From a candidate division FCPU426 bacterium (GTDB taxonomy: Bacteria; Oederibacteriota; JAAXVQ01; JAUVAV01), in contig JAUVAV010000027.1 in the NCBI GenBank assembly GCA_030591525.1, forward strand, positions 1 through 42,392: a DNA stretch of 42,392 nt, in the 5' to 3' direction. Under the pieces are notes generated by a model. That model did no database searches and was not told where the DNA came from. It saw only the letters and a program-made list of their open reading frames with translations. Made by a program: the position numbers and the translations under genes. Each line of letters begins with the position of its first letter. The first letter of the stretch is position 1. Of the stretch, positions 7,169 through 16,940 are shown in pieces.

Positions 7169-8944
7169 ATGAGGTTAAGGAGGTTTTTGAAACAATTTAT
7201 GCGAATGCAGCACAAAAGCCTTAAACAAACTATATTTTTATTTGTCTATACTTTGGTTATCGGTGTTTGTTTATTAAGTTTTGTCCCCAATTATTTTCAG
7301 CAAAAAACTTTTTTACGGGCCGAATTTATGAAGCGGGGAGAAGCGCTAGCAAAAAATCTGGCGTTTAACAGCCGGAAGCCTCTGCAGAATAACGATCAGA
7401 ATGCTATGTATGCCTTGGTGGACGGCCTCATGAAAGAGCCGGACATACGCTGGGTGGTTATCAAGGATTCAAACGGTCGAATATTAGTTCAAAATGGTGC
7501 GGATGAAATAAATTTAGACCGGGGGCAGGAGGATTATTCCGGTAATGCGGGTAAAGTAAGCATTAAACATTATAAACTCCCTAATCAAGAGGTAATTGTA
7601 GATATTCAAGTCGCAAGCCGCATTCAAGAGGATGCGGCTTTTAAAACTAAATCGAACTTGGAGTTGGAACTTCTGGAAGAAATGAAAGAACGGGAAGAAA
7701 GTCATACTACTCGCGTGCAAGAAATATCTTTGGGGACGGTGCATGTCGGTATGTCGTTAAAAAGCCTGCATGCCACTCAAACCAGGATTACGATGCAATC
7801 AATAGTGATTTTCCTCGTAGCGATGGGTTTGAGTACCTTGATAGGACGGTATTTTGCCGATATATTTTTAAAGCCGATCAACCAATTGGTCACAATCATG
7901 GGAGACATAGCTTCACAGCGCGGCGATCTTACGCGGCGGATTACAATCAACCGGGAAGACGAGTTGGGGAGATTGGCTAAACATTTCAATATTTTTATAG
8001 AAAATATTCGGCAGATCATTTTGCATACTGTTTCCCTGATGGATCGCATGAATTCCTCTTTGGAAGAGATTTCCGCAACCGCTGAGCAATTAAACGCTAC
8101 GGCGGATAATATCAATGCCAATGTTCAGTCATTTACTCATGATTTGCAGCAACAGGAAGAGGACACTAAACAGACCACCAACACGATTACTCAAGTAGCC
8201 GCGAACTTGCTGGAGGTCACGCAAAAATCGGAAGCAGCCATTCATATTTTTGAAGAGACCGAAAAGGATTCTCAACAGGGGCGGGAAACGGTTCAGTCTT
8301 CGGTTTCGAAAATGAATGGAATTGCGGAAAATATGAATGTTATCGACAAGCGTATGGATGACCTGACCACTACCATGGATAAAATCGGAAATTTTGTAGA
8401 GTCTATTCACGATATATCGTCCCAGACTAATCTGCTCTCATTAAATGCCGCCATCGAGGCGGCCCGGGCCGGAGAAGCCGGGCGGGGTTTCTCGGTAGTG
8501 GCGGAGGAGGTAAGGAAATTGGCGGAAAATGCCGCTACCGCTTCGGAGAGCATCCATACTCTGATTTCAAAAATCCAGAAAGAAACCAGGGCTACCAGTG
8601 ACGCAACGAGCAAAGGGACAACTTCCGCCCGGGAAGGCCGTGATGCCGTGCATAAGGCCGGTAAATCGCTGGAGGACATATTGGGGAAATCAAACGAGGC
8701 GGCGGTCCTTTCGGTGGAAGTTAATAGCAATATGAAGGAACAATCGGACGTGCTTAAATCCATGATGGAACGTATCCGTAATTTTCAGCAATTAGGCCGG
8801 AATAATTTCGAGAGCGCTGAAAGCATGGCAGCGGGGGTAGAGCAACAAACTGTTTCGCTCCAACAGATCAATAATGCCATACAGAACCTGAGCGAGGATG
8901 GAATGAAGTTGAAAAAAATGATTGTGGAATTTAAAGTGAATTGA
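7169..8944 (+). CDS. methyl-accepting chemotaxis protein with periplasmic sensor and HAMP
   Basis: 591 residues. TM1 at about 20-40, a periplasmic sensor at ~41-208, TM2 at ~209-230, HAMP at ~231-283, then the signalling coiled coil. The tip carries the family signature [20 protein letters not shown] followed by [16 protein letters not shown] (residues ~417-452), the contact site for CheA and CheW. The C-terminus has no CheR/CheB-binding pentapeptide. The sensor begins [20 protein letters not shown] and resembles that of the phosphatase at 22458 (EMEQRGITIARNIAANA), so the two share a sensory module. The start is uncertain: ATG 7169, or ATG 7199/7205 downstream of an AAGGAGG at 7177. No che genes are in the window, so it must signal to proteins encoded elsewhere. 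Confidence 0.9.
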   Translation: MRLRRFLKQFMRMQHKSLKQTIFLFVYTLVIGVCLLSFVPNYFQQKTFLRAEFMKRGEALAKNLAFNSRKPLQNNDQNAMYALVDGLMKEPDIRWVVIKDSNGRILVQNGADEINLDRGQEDYSGNAGKVSIKHYKLPNQEVIVDIQVASRIQEDAAFKTKSNLELELLEEMKEREESHTTRVQEISLGTVHVGMSLKSLHATQTRITMQSIVIFLVAMGLSTLIGRYFADIFLKPINQLVTIMGDIASQRGDLTRRITINREDELGRLAKHFNIFIENIRQIILHTVSLMDRMNSSLEEISATAEQLNATADNINANVQSFTHDLQQQEEDTKQTTNTITQVAANLLEVTQKSEAAIHIFEETEKDSQQGRETVQSSVSKMNGIAENMNVIDKRMDDLTTTMDKIGNFVESIHDISSQTNLLSLNAAIEAARAGEAGRGFSVVAEEVRKLAENAATASESIHTLISKIQKETRATSDATSKGTTSAREGRDAVHKAGKSLEDILGKSNEAAVLSVEVNSNMKEQSDVLKSMMERIRNFQQLGRNNFESAESMAAGVEQQTVSLQQINNAIQNLSEDGMKLKKMIVEFKVN

Positions 8945-8983
8945 ACTGAGGACTATCCCTTTACATATCTCTTCCAAAAATCA

Positions 8984-9011
8984 TTGACAAAACAAGGGTT
9001 GCACGTAAAAT
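8984..9011 (+). promoter_or_regulatory. sigma-70-type promoter of the tRNA/tig operon
   Basis: Perfect TTGACA at 8984-8989 and TAAAAT at 9006-9011 with a 16-bp spacer. Transcription would begin near 9018, about 47 bases before tRNA-His. Confidence 0.65.
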
Positions 9012-9064
9012 GTCCTTTTTTTAAAAGGCGGTTCTTTTAGCCGGGAAATTTAAACCGCTGCCAT

Positions 9065-9142
9065 GGTGGGCGTAGCTCAGTTGGTTAGAGCGCTAGGTTG
9101 TGGTCCTGGAGGCCGCGGGTTCGAGTCCCGTCGTCCACCCCA
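9065..9142 (+). tRNA. tRNA-His (GTG)
   Basis: Full cloverleaf with acceptor GTGGGCG/CGTCCAC, anticodon loop TTGTGGT closed by CTAGG/CCTGG, and encoded CCA. An extra G at 9065 faces the C discriminator, the G-1:C73 pair diagnostic of tRNA-His. Confidence 0.96.
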
Positions 9143-9165
9143 GATTCCCGCTGTGCGGGAATCTG
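9141..9165 (+). other. hairpin between tRNA-His and tRNA-Arg
   Basis: CAGATTCCCG and CGGGAATCTG form a perfect 10-bp stem with a 5-base loop directly at the tRNA-His 3' end. A second stem, AATTTCCCC with GGGGAATT, lies at about 9181-9210. Neither has a U-tract, so processing or spacing elements are more likely than terminators. Confidence 0.45.
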
Positions 9166-9216
9166 AGCATTTGAGCATTCAATTTCCCCCGCTCTGAAGA
9201 TCGGGGAATTAGATAT

Positions 9217-9292
9217 GCGCCTGTAGCTCAGTGGATAGAGCAACGGCCTCCGGAGCCGTGGGTCGGACGTTCGAGTCGTCTCAGGCGCGCCA
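9217..9292 (+). tRNA. tRNA-Arg (CCG)
   Basis: Acceptor GCGCCTG/CAGGCGC, anticodon stem ACGGC/GCCGT with loop CTCCGGA, encoded CCA. Confidence 0.95.
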
Positions 9293-9304
9293 GAATGAAT
9301 TTTT

Positions 9305-9380
9305 GGGTGCTTAGCTCAGCTGGTAGAGCAGCTGACTCTTAATCAGCGGGCCACAGGTTCGATCCCTGTAGCACCCACCA
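9305..9380 (+). tRNA. tRNA-Lys (CTT)
   Basis: Acceptor GGGTGCT/AGCACCC, anticodon stem GCTGA/TCAGC with loop CTCTTAA, encoded CCA. It reads AAG. A second Lys tRNA (TTT) lies at 20181. Confidence 0.95.
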
Positions 9381-9411
9381 GATTTACATTCCCCCCCCCG
9401 GCGGAATGAGG

Positions 9412-9576
9412 CTGTGTCGTAACTGTTTTTGAGGCAATTAGGTTATTTTGTCATTCCGAACGTAATGAGGAATCTCCACGAAACGCTTAATTTGAAAGGG
9501 CGTTCGGAGATTTCTCGGCTGCGCCTCGAAATGACAAATTTAGTGAAATTGCTCGAAAACAACCTTTATGACACAG
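9412..9576. repeat. inverted-repeat element inside the tRNA operon
   Basis: About 165 bp with imperfect inverted ends (CTGTGTCGTAAC at the left, TTTATGACACAG at the right) and a core starting GTCATTCCGAACG, GAGGAATCTCCACG that pairs with GGAGATTTCTCGGCTGCGCC and GAAATGACAAA. The core matches those of the elements at 18532 and 20008. A run of ten C lies just upstream (9391-9400). Short frames across it are repeat-derived. Confidence 0.75.
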
Positions 9577-9615
9577 GGGGGGAATTATCATGTCGAGGAA
9601 AGGAGCGGGAAATAA

Positions 9616-9698
9616 GCGAGGGTGGTGAAACTGGCAGACACGCTAGACTTAGGATCTAGTGCTTCGGCATGCGGGTTCAACTCCCGCCCCTCGCACCA
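9616..9698 (+). tRNA. tRNA-Leu (TAG)
   Basis: Class II tRNA with acceptor GCGAGGG/CCCTCGC, anticodon stem CTAGA/TCTAG with loop CTTAGGA, a variable arm (TGCTTCGGCA) and encoded CCA. Its 3' end is only 7 bases before the tig start codon. Confidence 0.96.
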
Positions 9699-9705
9699 AT
9701 TAATT

Positions 9706-10989
9706 ATGCTAAAAGTCGAAATTAAAGAAAAAAGTGAAACTACCAAAATTTTAACAGTGGAACTTCCGCCGGAAGAGGTAGATAGGCAATTTGAGAAAGA
9801 AACTATTAAGTTTCAAAAAAAAGCATCCCTGCCGGGTTTCCGGCCGGGGAAGGTTCCTTTAAACGTCATTGCCAAAACCTATTTCCGGCAGATCCGGGAG
9901 GAAGTTCTGGACCATCTTTTTAACCACTCCTATCGGCAGGCCCTGGACCAGACAAAGTTGGTGCCCATTCAGTCTCCGCGGTTGGAGAAAATGGAGTTGC
10001 AAAAAGGAGAACCCTTGCGTTACCAGCTTACCCTGGAAGTTTTACCTAAAGTAAAACTTTCTAATTATAAAGGTATGAAGTTGAAGTCCTCGAAAATCAG
10101 GGTTTCCCAGGATGAAATTCAAAAGGTGCTGGAAAATCTCCGGCAGCATAACGCCGTGTTGGAATCAGTAGTGGGAAGAGTTTCCCGGACCGGGGATGTC
10201 TTGTTAATCGATTTTGTAGGCCGTAAGCACCAACAGCCCATACCCGGAGTTAAAGCCGAGGGCTATAATCTGGAGTTGGGTTCCGGGCAGGCCATAGCAG
10301 ATTTTGAAAGCCGGCTTGTTGGCATGGCGGTGGATGAAACCAGAATCTTTGAGAGTGTTTTCCCGGAAGATTATCACGCTGCGGAATTGGCCGGCCAGAC
10401 CATTGAATTTACGGTAACGTTAAAGGCGCTTCAGGAAAAAAAAGTACCGGAATTAAATGATGATTTTGCCAAGGATTTGGGGCCTTTCGGAAATTTGGAG
10501 GTTTTGCAAGAGCGATTAAAACAGGACTTGGAAACGGAAAAAGAGCAGCAAAACCGTAATTATCTTCGCGACCAGGTTATGCAGGAATTAGGCCGCACCA
10601 CGCAGGTAAAAGTGCCGGAGGTTTTAATCGAGCAGTCAATAGCCGATAGGTTTAAAGACCGGCAGAACCGCCAGGTTCAGGAAAAACGGAATGAGGACGT
10701 AAATGATACTGTGCCGGAAGAATTTAAAACCCAAAACCGTGCGCAGGTGGAATTACTATTAAAAGCCCGCTTGGCGCTGCGTGAAATAACCATTGGCGAG
10801 AAAATAGACATAACCGGGGAGGAAATGGAAGCCGAGGTCGGGAGGATGGCCCGTGCTTCCCGTCAAAGTGTGGAGGCCGTAAAGGATTATCTTACCCAAA
10901 AACAGCATTGGACTGAAATTCAGGAACGTCTGGGTAATAATAAAACCCTGGAGTTCATTATCAGTAAGGCAGTCATCAAGGAGACATAA
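9706..10989 (+). CDS. tig: trigger factor, ribosome-associated chaperone and prolyl isomerase
   Basis: 427 residues from ATG 9706, matching the family's usual length of about 430. Residues 1-120 are the ribosome-binding domain with the signature GFRPGKVP at 44-51, which docks beside the exit tunnel. Residues ~150-245 are the FKBP-like isomerase domain ([11 protein letters not shown], then [20 protein letters not shown]). The rest is the helical chaperone domain. It heads the tig-clpP-clpX-lon protein quality-control cluster. The upstream frame runs into tRNA-Leu and is not coding. There is no Shine-Dalgarno: the ATG sits 7 bases after the tRNA CCA, so tRNA 3' processing would leave an almost leaderless mRNA. 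Confidence 0.96.
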   Translation: MLKVEIKEKSETTKILTVELPPEEVDRQFEKETIKFQKKASLPGFRPGKVPLNVIAKTYFRQIREEVLDHLFNHSYRQALDQTKLVPIQSPRLEKMELQKGEPLRYQLTLEVLPKVKLSNYKGMKLKSSKIRVSQDEIQKVLENLRQHNAVLESVVGRVSRTGDVLLIDFVGRKHQQPIPGVKAEGYNLELGSGQAIADFESRLVGMAVDETRIFESVFPEDYHAAELAGQTIEFTVTLKALQEKKVPELNDDFAKDLGPFGNLEVLQERLKQDLETEKEQQNRNYLRDQVMQELGRTTQVKVPEVLIEQSIADRFKDRQNRQVQEKRNEDVNDTVPEEFKTQNRAQVELLLKARLALREITIGEKIDITGEEMEAEVGRMARASRQSVEAVKDYLTQKQHWTEIQERLGNNKTLEFIISKAVIKET

Positions 10990-11002
10990 GGAGGAACAGG
11001 TT

Positions 11003-11614
11003 ATGGCTTTAATTCCTATGGTAGTCGAACAAACCCAGCGCGGAGAAAGGGCCTATGACATTTTTTCCCGCCTGCTAAAAGAAAGAATTATTTTCCTGGG
11101 AACTCCGGTTAATGATGAAATAAGTAATTTAATTATTGCCCAATTGCTTTTTCTGGAGTCCGAGGAGCAGAAGGAAATTTCACTGTATGTTAATAGCCCG
11201 GGCGGAATAGTTTCCTCCGGTTTGGCGATCTACGATACCATGCAGTACATTAAATCACCGGTTTCCACGCTGTGTGTGGGACAAGCGGCCTCCATGGCGG
11301 CCGTGTTGCTGGCGGCCGGAGAACCGGGGAAGCGTTACGCCCTGCCTAACGCCAGGATTATGCTGCACCAAGGGACAGCCGGGTTTTCGGGTTCTATGCC
11401 GGATATTGATATTCAAGCCAAGGAGATCCAGCGGGTGCGGGAAAGCATGAATAAGATATTAGCCGGCCATACTCAGAAAAACATAGAGCAAATCCTGGCG
11501 GATACGGACCGCGACTTTTTTCTGTCCGCCGCCGAGGCGCAGGATTACGGAGTAATCGATGAGGTAATGAAGATTGACAAGAAAGGAAAAACCAAAGCCC
11601 ATGGTTCGCAATAA
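11003..11614 (+). CDS. clpP: ATP-dependent Clp protease proteolytic subunit
   Basis: 203 residues, typical length. The serine-protease triad is visible: S97 in GQAASMA, H122 in MLHQG, and D171 in [11 protein letters not shown]. It forms the tetradecameric chamber fed by ClpX. The start has AAGGAGGAA upstream of ATG 11003, 13 bases after the tig stop. Its 3' end overlaps the proposed clpX start by 14 bases, so the two are probably translationally coupled. Confidence 0.97.
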   Translation: MALIPMVVEQTQRGERAYDIFSRLLKERIIFLGTPVNDEISNLIIAQLLFLESEEQKEISLYVNSPGGIVSSGLAIYDTMQYIKSPVSTLCVGQAASMAAVLLAAGEPGKRYALPNARIMLHQGTAGFSGSMPDIDIQAKEIQRVRESMNKILAGHTQKNIEQILADTDRDFFLSAAEAQDYGVIDEVMKIDKKGKTKAHGSQ

Positions 11615-12863
11615 TCCGCCTAAAAATATCGCATGCTCGTTTTGCGGGAAGCATTCCACCGAGGTGCGTAAGCTGATTCAGGGCCCGGGAGTTTATATTT
11701 GCGAAAAATGCGTAAGGCTGAGTAATAATATCCTGGCCCAGGATCGTGAGGCAACGGATATATCGGCCGGCGTCCGGAAAGTAAACCTTAAACCGGCGGA
11801 AATCAAGCTTTTTATGGACCAATACGTGATCGGACAGGAAAAAGCCAAACGCTTGCTGGCGGTGGCCGTCTATAATCATTTTAAAAGAATTCAAGTACAT
11901 GGCCTGCAGCGGAAAGACGAAGTGGAATTGTCTAAAAGCAATGTACTCTTAATCGGGCCTACGGGTACGGGCAAGACCCTGCTGGCTCAAACCCTGGCCA
12001 GAATTCTGAAAGTTCCTTTCGCGCTGGTTGATGCCACCACTTTAACCGAGGCCGGCTATGTTGGTGAGGACGTGGAAAATATCGTTCTTAAACTTCTCCA
12101 GAATTCCAACTATGACGTGGAGGAGGCTCAGCGCGGAATTATTTATATCGACGAAATCGATAAAATCGGGCGTAAGAACGAAAATCTTTCGATTACCCGG
12201 GACGTTTCCGGGGAGGGTGTACAGCAGGCCCTGCTTAAAATTATTGAAGGTACTACGGCCAGTGTTCCCCCTAAAGGCGGCCGCAAGCATCCCCATCAGG
12301 AATATCTGAAAATTGATACCTCGAATATCCTTTTCATTTGCGGGGGGGCCTTTATTGGGATGGAAAACATCATTCAACAGCGGGTCCGCGCCAGAACAAT
12401 AGGCTTCGGCGCAGAAAAACACAGCGATCCGGTTACAGCCGCCAGTCAACTGCTGGAAAAGGTCCGCCCCGAAGATCTGATTAAATACGGAATGATCCCG
12501 GAATTTGTCGGGAGGCTGCCGGTGATCGGAATATTAAACAAGCTGGATGAAGAAATGCTGGTACGCATTCTTTCGGAACCAAAGAATTCCTTGATCAAAC
12601 AATATCAGAAATTTTTTGAGATGGAAGATGTAAAGTTGACCATAACCAAAGCTGCTCAACAGGAAGTGGCGCGGGAGAGCCTGCGCCGGGAAACCGGCGC
12701 CCGGGGATTGCGTGCTATTTTGGAGGATGTTATGCTGGATTTAATGTACGAACTACCCAGCCGAACTGATGTCCGGGAATGCATTATTAGTCCCGAAGTA
12801 ATCAAAGGCCGGAACGACCCGCGTTTGATACTGGAACCTCCCGCGGCCGCCAAGATCGCTTAA
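11601..12863 (+). CDS. clpX: ATP-dependent Clp protease ATP-binding subunit
   Basis: 420 residues from ATG 11601. The N-terminal zinc-binding domain has C12, C15, C34 and C37. The AAA+ core shows Walker A GPTGTGKT at 119-126, a GYVGED pore loop, Walker [12 protein letters not shown], and the IGFG loop (ARTIGFG) that docks on ClpP. It unfolds substrates and feeds ClpP. The frame stays open to a TTG at 11574, but the ATG directly before [13 protein letters not shown] gives the usual N-terminus. AAAGGA lies 13 bases upstream, inside clpP. Confidence 0.96.
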   Translation: MVRNNPPKNIACSFCGKHSTEVRKLIQGPGVYICEKCVRLSNNILAQDREATDISAGVRKVNLKPAEIKLFMDQYVIGQEKAKRLLAVAVYNHFKRIQVHGLQRKDEVELSKSNVLLIGPTGTGKTLLAQTLARILKVPFALVDATTLTEAGYVGEDVENIVLKLLQNSNYDVEEAQRGIIYIDEIDKIGRKNENLSITRDVSGEGVQQALLKIIEGTTASVPPKGGRKHPHQEYLKIDTSNILFICGGAFIGMENIIQQRVRARTIGFGAEKHSDPVTAASQLLEKVRPEDLIKYGMIPEFVGRLPVIGILNKLDEEMLVRILSEPKNSLIKQYQKFFEMEDVKLTITKAAQQEVARESLRRETGARGLRAILEDVMLDLMYELPSRTDVRECIISPEVIKGRNDPRLILEPPAAAKIA

Positions 12864-12877
12864 GGCCGGGAAAGATC

Positions 12878-15328
12878 ATGACTAAAAATGGACCTAATCG
12901 CATGAAACCAAAAATAAAGCCAAAGGTTCTTCCGTTTATGCCGCTCCGGGATATGGTGGTTTATCCGAATATGATTGTATCCCTGTTTGTAGGACGAAAA
13001 AAAACTGTTAGGGCTTTGGAAGAATCCATGCAGCAGGGCCGGAAGATCGCTTTGGCCGCACAACGGCAAGCTCAAATTGATGATCCCGCCCTGGAAGATA
13101 TTTACGAGGTAGGAACGATTGTCCGGATTCTCCAGGTTTTGAAAATGCCGGATGATTCTTTTAAAGTTCTGGTCGAAGGACAAGAACGTATACGCATCAG
13201 GGGATTTCGTGCCCGGGACAACTATTTTACCGTGGATTATGAAGTTAGCCCTTACGAAATTCAAACCGGGGCGATAGTACAAACGGCTATGCGGAATGCC
13301 TTGGAGTTGTTCGGGAAGTATGCCCGTTTATCCAAAAATATTCCCGCCGATATACTAACTTCGCTGAACCGAATGAAAGATCCCCATAGGTTGACGGATC
13401 TCATGGCAGAGCAACTTCCTTTTCCGGTCGATAAAAAGCAAAAACTGCTGGAAATGGTAAAGCCCTTGGCCCGCCTGGAGGCTTTGGCTGAATTATTATA
13501 TAATGAAATTGAACTCCGGGAAATTGAGCGCCGGATTAAGGGACGCGTACGCAAACAGATAGATATTACCCAGAAAGAGTATTATTTAAACGAACAGATC
13601 AAAGCTATCCGCAAGGAACTTGGTCAAAAAGACGTGGAAAGCGAGAACGAGGAACTGGTCCAGCGAATAAAAAACGCCCAAATGCCAAAAGGAGCAGAAG
13701 ACAAGGCTACGAAAGAATTGGCGCGGCTTGATCGCATGCCGCCCATGTCTCCGGAAGCTACGGTAACCCGGACGTATATTGAGTGGTTAGTAGCCTTACC
13801 CTGGTCGTTTCAAACCCCGGAAAAGCTTGATCTTCGGATAGTGGCACGTACTCTGGATAAAGATCATTATGGACTTAGGAAAGTTAAGGACCGGGTACTG
13901 GAATATCTGGCAGTAAGGAAGCTGGCTCCCAAAATGAAAGGGCCGATTTTATGTTTGGTGGGACCGCCGGGCGTGGGCAAAACTTCATTGGCCCGTTCCG
14001 TTGCCGCTGCCATAAACCGTAAATTTGTTCGAATCTCCCTGGGAGGAGTTCGCGACGAGGCTGAAATCCGGGGGCACCGGCGTACTTACATTGGGGCTAT
14101 GCCGGGAAAAATTATTCAATCCCTGAAAAACGCCAAAAGCCGGAATCCGGTTTTTTTATTGGATGAAATTGATAAAATGGGATCTGATTTCCGGGGGGAT
14201 CCGGCCTGCGCCCTGCTGGAAGTACTTGATCCCGAGCAAAACCAGGCTTTTAACGACCATTATCTGGATTTGGATTTTGATCTATCGAACATAATGTTTA
14301 TTGCCACTGCCAATATCTTTCAAAATATCCATCCTACTCTGCGGGACCGCATGGAGATCATAGAAATCCGGGGATATACTCAGGAAGAAAAAACTCAGAT
14401 TGCGCAAAGGCATTTAAATGCACGCTTATTGGAAGAACACGGCCTGACCACTAAAGACCTGGTGCTATCACGGCCGATGATTGAAAAGATAATCGCAGAA
14501 TATACCTTTGAAGCCGGGGTACGTAATTTGAACCGCGAAATTTCGGCTCTGATGCGCAAAGTGACAAGATTGAAGGTTGAAAAAAAATCACCTTTAAAAG
14601 CAAAAGAACTGACCGCCCTCGAGCTGACAAAATTATTGGGCCCTCCCAAGATACTGCGGCGAAAAGGCGAAAAGGCGGATGTTGTGGGTATAGCCACCGG
14701 CCTGGCCTGGACCGAGAACGGCGGTGAAATTCTGACCATCGAAGTCGTGCCTCTGCCGGGAAAGGGACAATTGATATTGACAGGAAAATTGGGAGATGTC
14801 ATGAAAGAGTCCGGTCAGGCGGCCGTAAGTTATGCCCGCAAGCATGCGAAGGATTTTCATATTCCGCCTGATTTTTACCATAATTCGGATATTCATATTC
14901 ATGTGCCGGAAGGTGCCATACCGAAAGACGGGCCTTCGGCTGGAATTGCTATGGCGGCGGCTTTAGTTTCAGCGTTCTCGGGGATTCCCATAAGAAAAAA
15001 TACTGCTATGACCGGCGAGATAACCCTGCGGGGGCGGGTTTTGGGCATCGGGGGCTTGAAAGAAAAGCTGCTGGCAGCCATGCGGGCGGGAATTAAAACT
15101 GTTATTATTCCTCATGAAAATCAGAAGGATCTAGTGGATCTGCCGGTAGAAGTAACCAGAAGCCTGGAGATTAAATTAGTTCAGAATATGCAGCAGGTTT
15201 TGGAGGTCGTTCTGGCGCGGGAGAAGAGAAGCCAGGTTAAAACGCGGAAAGCTTACGCAAAAAAAGCCCGGGAACAAACGAAACAGCCGGTTGACCAAAA
15301 CGGTATTTCGCCTCCGGCGGTTATGTAA
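12878..15328 (+). CDS. lon: ATP-dependent Lon protease
   Basis: 816 residues, full length. An N-terminal substrate-binding (LAN) domain begins at VLPFMPLRDMVVYP. The AAA+ module has Walker A GPPGVGKT at 362-369 and Walker B VFLLDEIDKM. The C-terminal protease has the catalytic dyad S687 in PKDGPSAG and K730 in GLKEKL, with the usual 43-residue spacing. The tail is Lys/Gln-rich and variable. It degrades damaged and regulatory proteins in the cytosol. It follows clpX by 14 bases with a weak ribosome site; ATG 12902 is an alternative start. The stop is followed within 18 bases by a repeat array. Confidence 0.97.
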   Translation: MTKNGPNRMKPKIKPKVLPFMPLRDMVVYPNMIVSLFVGRKKTVRALEESMQQGRKIALAAQRQAQIDDPALEDIYEVGTIVRILQVLKMPDDSFKVLVEGQERIRIRGFRARDNYFTVDYEVSPYEIQTGAIVQTAMRNALELFGKYARLSKNIPADILTSLNRMKDPHRLTDLMAEQLPFPVDKKQKLLEMVKPLARLEALAELLYNEIELREIERRIKGRVRKQIDITQKEYYLNEQIKAIRKELGQKDVESENEELVQRIKNAQMPKGAEDKATKELARLDRMPPMSPEATVTRTYIEWLVALPWSFQTPEKLDLRIVARTLDKDHYGLRKVKDRVLEYLAVRKLAPKMKGPILCLVGPPGVGKTSLARSVAAAINRKFVRISLGGVRDEAEIRGHRRTYIGAMPGKIIQSLKNAKSRNPVFLLDEIDKMGSDFRGDPACALLEVLDPEQNQAFNDHYLDLDFDLSNIMFIATANIFQNIHPTLRDRMEIIEIRGYTQEEKTQIAQRHLNARLLEEHGLTTKDLVLSRPMIEKIIAEYTFEAGVRNLNREISALMRKVTRLKVEKKSPLKAKELTALELTKLLGPPKILRRKGEKADVVGIATGLAWTENGGEILTIEVVPLPGKGQLILTGKLGDVMKESGQAAVSYARKHAKDFHIPPDFYHNSDIHIHVPEGAIPKDGPSAGIAMAAALVSAFSGIPIRKNTAMTGEITLRGRVLGIGGLKEKLLAAMRAGIKTVIIPHENQKDLVDLPVEVTRSLEIKLVQNMQQVLEVVLAREKRSQVKTRKAYAKKAREQTKQPVDQNGISPPAVM

Positions 15329-15345
15329 GGCAGGCCGGAGGTTCC

Positions 15346-15617
15346 GTAGGGGCGGACTTCCATGTCCGCCCGTTCGCCTAATGCAAAATGCTGGGCCGGC
15401 ATGGAAGCCGGCCCCTACGTTTAAAATAACCGCGAAAATGTTTTGTGTGTTGGTCTTATGGTTTTATGTAGGGGCGGACTTCCATGTCCGCCCGTTCGCC
15501 TAATGCAAAATGCTGGGCCGGCATGGAAGCCGGCCCCTACGTTTAAAATAATCGCGGAAATGTTTTGTGTGTTGGTCTTATGGTTTTATGTAGGGGGCGG
15601 ACTTCCATGTCCGCCCT
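15346..15617. repeat. tandem 122-bp repeats of GTAGGGGC palindromes
   Basis: GTAGGGG recurs at 15346, 15468 and 15590, giving two nearly identical 122-bp units and a truncated third. Each unit holds two hairpins: GGCGGACTTCCATGTCCGCC, and GGGCCGGC/GCCGGCCC around ATGGAA. The few differences are in the AACCGCGAAAATG segment. Related palindromes lie at 29888-30135 and 35702-36008. This fills the lon to aminotransferase gap; no gene is supported. Confidence 0.9.
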
Positions 15618-15647
15618 GGTAATAAGTATTAAGGAGAAGCACGAACT

Positions 15648-16802
15648 ATGAACTTTAAAAAACGTTTAATGACCCCGGGCCCGACGGATATTCCGCCATC
15701 AGTTCTAGCTGAGGCGTGCAAGCCAATTATCCATCACCGGACACCGCAATTTCGTAAGATATTAACGGAAGTCGTTGCCGGGCTGAAAAGAGTATTCCAG
15801 ACCAACAATGACCTGCTGATTTTTCCGGCGGCTGGTACGGGCGGCATGGAATCCGCGGTAGTAAATCTCTGTTCCCCCGGCGATACCATTTTAACGGCAT
15901 CATGCGGAAATTTTGGCAATCGCTGGACCGCCATTGCCAAAGCCTATGGAATATCAGTAGAACATTATGAAGTCGAGTGGGGCGGCGAAAGTGATCCCCA
16001 GGAAATTAAAAAACGGCTGGCAGCCCATCCGGAAATAAAGGTTGTTTTTACCACCCTCTCGGAAACCTCCACCGGAGTAGATTTGGATATCAGCGCGATT
16101 GGCAATATTGTAGCCCAAACTCCGGCGGTTCTGGTTGTGGATGCCATATCCGGTATGGGGGCTACTCCTATGAAGACAGATGAGTGGAAAGCCGATGTAG
16201 TAATAGCCGGGGCCCAGAAGGGTTTTATGATTCCACCCGGGCTGGCCGGAGTGACGATTTCTTCCCGGGCTTGGGAACTGGCAAAAACGTCCAAAATTCC
16301 AAAATATTATTTTAGCTGGGAAAAAGCCCATAAAGCCATGACAGCCGAGGCTTTGGCGAATACGCCTTATACGCCCTCGGTATCTCTGATTATGCAAATG
16401 GCCGAATCCCTTCGCCTCATTGAGGAGGAAGGGATGGAAAATATCTGGAAGCGTCATGCCCGCATGGCCCAATCCGTCCGCTCAGCCATGGAGGCCCTGG
16501 GTCTGAAGTTGTTTGCGACCGGCCGGCCGAGCAATGTCGTGACCTCGGTTTGTGTGCCGGAGGGTGTTGACGGAATAAAATTATTTAAGACTGTCCGGGA
16601 TACTTATGGCATCACTTTAGCCGGCGGCCAGGGTAAATTAAAAGACCGGATATTTCGTGTCGGGCATTTAGGCTATGCTGATGATTGGGATGTAGTTGCG
16701 GCCGTGGCCGCCATTGAGCGTGCCTTAAATGAGCAAGGATACGTTATGGAGATCGGCGCCGGGGTTACTGCGGCGGAAAAGGTGCTGTTTGCAGCGGAAT
16801 AA
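15648..16802 (+). CDS. class V aminotransferase (serine-pyruvate/phosphoserine type)
   Basis: 384 residues, fold type I PLP enzyme of the alanine-glyoxylate/serine-pyruvate aminotransferase family. It opens with LMTPGPTDIPPSVLAE and IIHHRTPQF, has D165 in VVDAISGMG and the PLP lysine K191 in AGAQKGFMIPPG. Its position just before serA suggests it supplies the phosphoserine aminotransferase step of serine synthesis, as family members of this type do in some archaea and Thermotoga relatives. Alanine-glyoxylate exchange is the alternative. AAGGAG lies about 12 bases before the ATG. No serB is in the window. Confidence 0.88.
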   Translation: MNFKKRLMTPGPTDIPPSVLAEACKPIIHHRTPQFRKILTEVVAGLKRVFQTNNDLLIFPAAGTGGMESAVVNLCSPGDTILTASCGNFGNRWTAIAKAYGISVEHYEVEWGGESDPQEIKKRLAAHPEIKVVFTTLSETSTGVDLDISAIGNIVAQTPAVLVVDAISGMGATPMKTDEWKADVVIAGAQKGFMIPPGLAGVTISSRAWELAKTSKIPKYYFSWEKAHKAMTAEALANTPYTPSVSLIMQMAESLRLIEEEGMENIWKRHARMAQSVRSAMEALGLKLFATGRPSNVVTSVCVPEGVDGIKLFKTVRDTYGITLAGGQGKLKDRIFRVGHLGYADDWDVVAAVAAIERALNEQGYVMEIGAGVTAAEKVLFAAE

Positions 16803-16822
16803 TTGCAATATATTACTGTCTT

Positions 16823-16887
16823 CCTGGACCCCGGCTTCCGCCGGGGTGACATCCTAGCCGTCATTCCGGCGAAAGCCGGAATCCAGG
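16823..16887. repeat. inverted repeat between the aminotransferase and serA
   Basis: Arms of 27 bp (from CCTGGACCCCGGCTTCC at 16823-16849, and TCATTCCGGCGAAAGCC to CCAGG at 16861-16887) pair with a few mismatches around an 11-base loop. It is a dispersed-repeat type; it could also fold in the shared transcript. Confidence 0.7.
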
Positions 16888-16940
16888 CAATATATTAAAC
16901 CGAATGTATAACATATTACCGATAATTATGGAGGAAATGC

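Noticed and set aside
9429-9659. A 76-codon plus-strand frame
   Set aside because: It runs through the repeat element and into tRNA-Leu.
9622-9705. Extension of trigger factor by 28 codons
   Set aside because: The extension is the tRNA-Leu sequence; the ATG at 9706 gives the normal N-terminus.
15346-15617. CRISPR array
   Set aside because: Units are 122 bp and repeated throughout with no variable spacers, and there are no cas genes.
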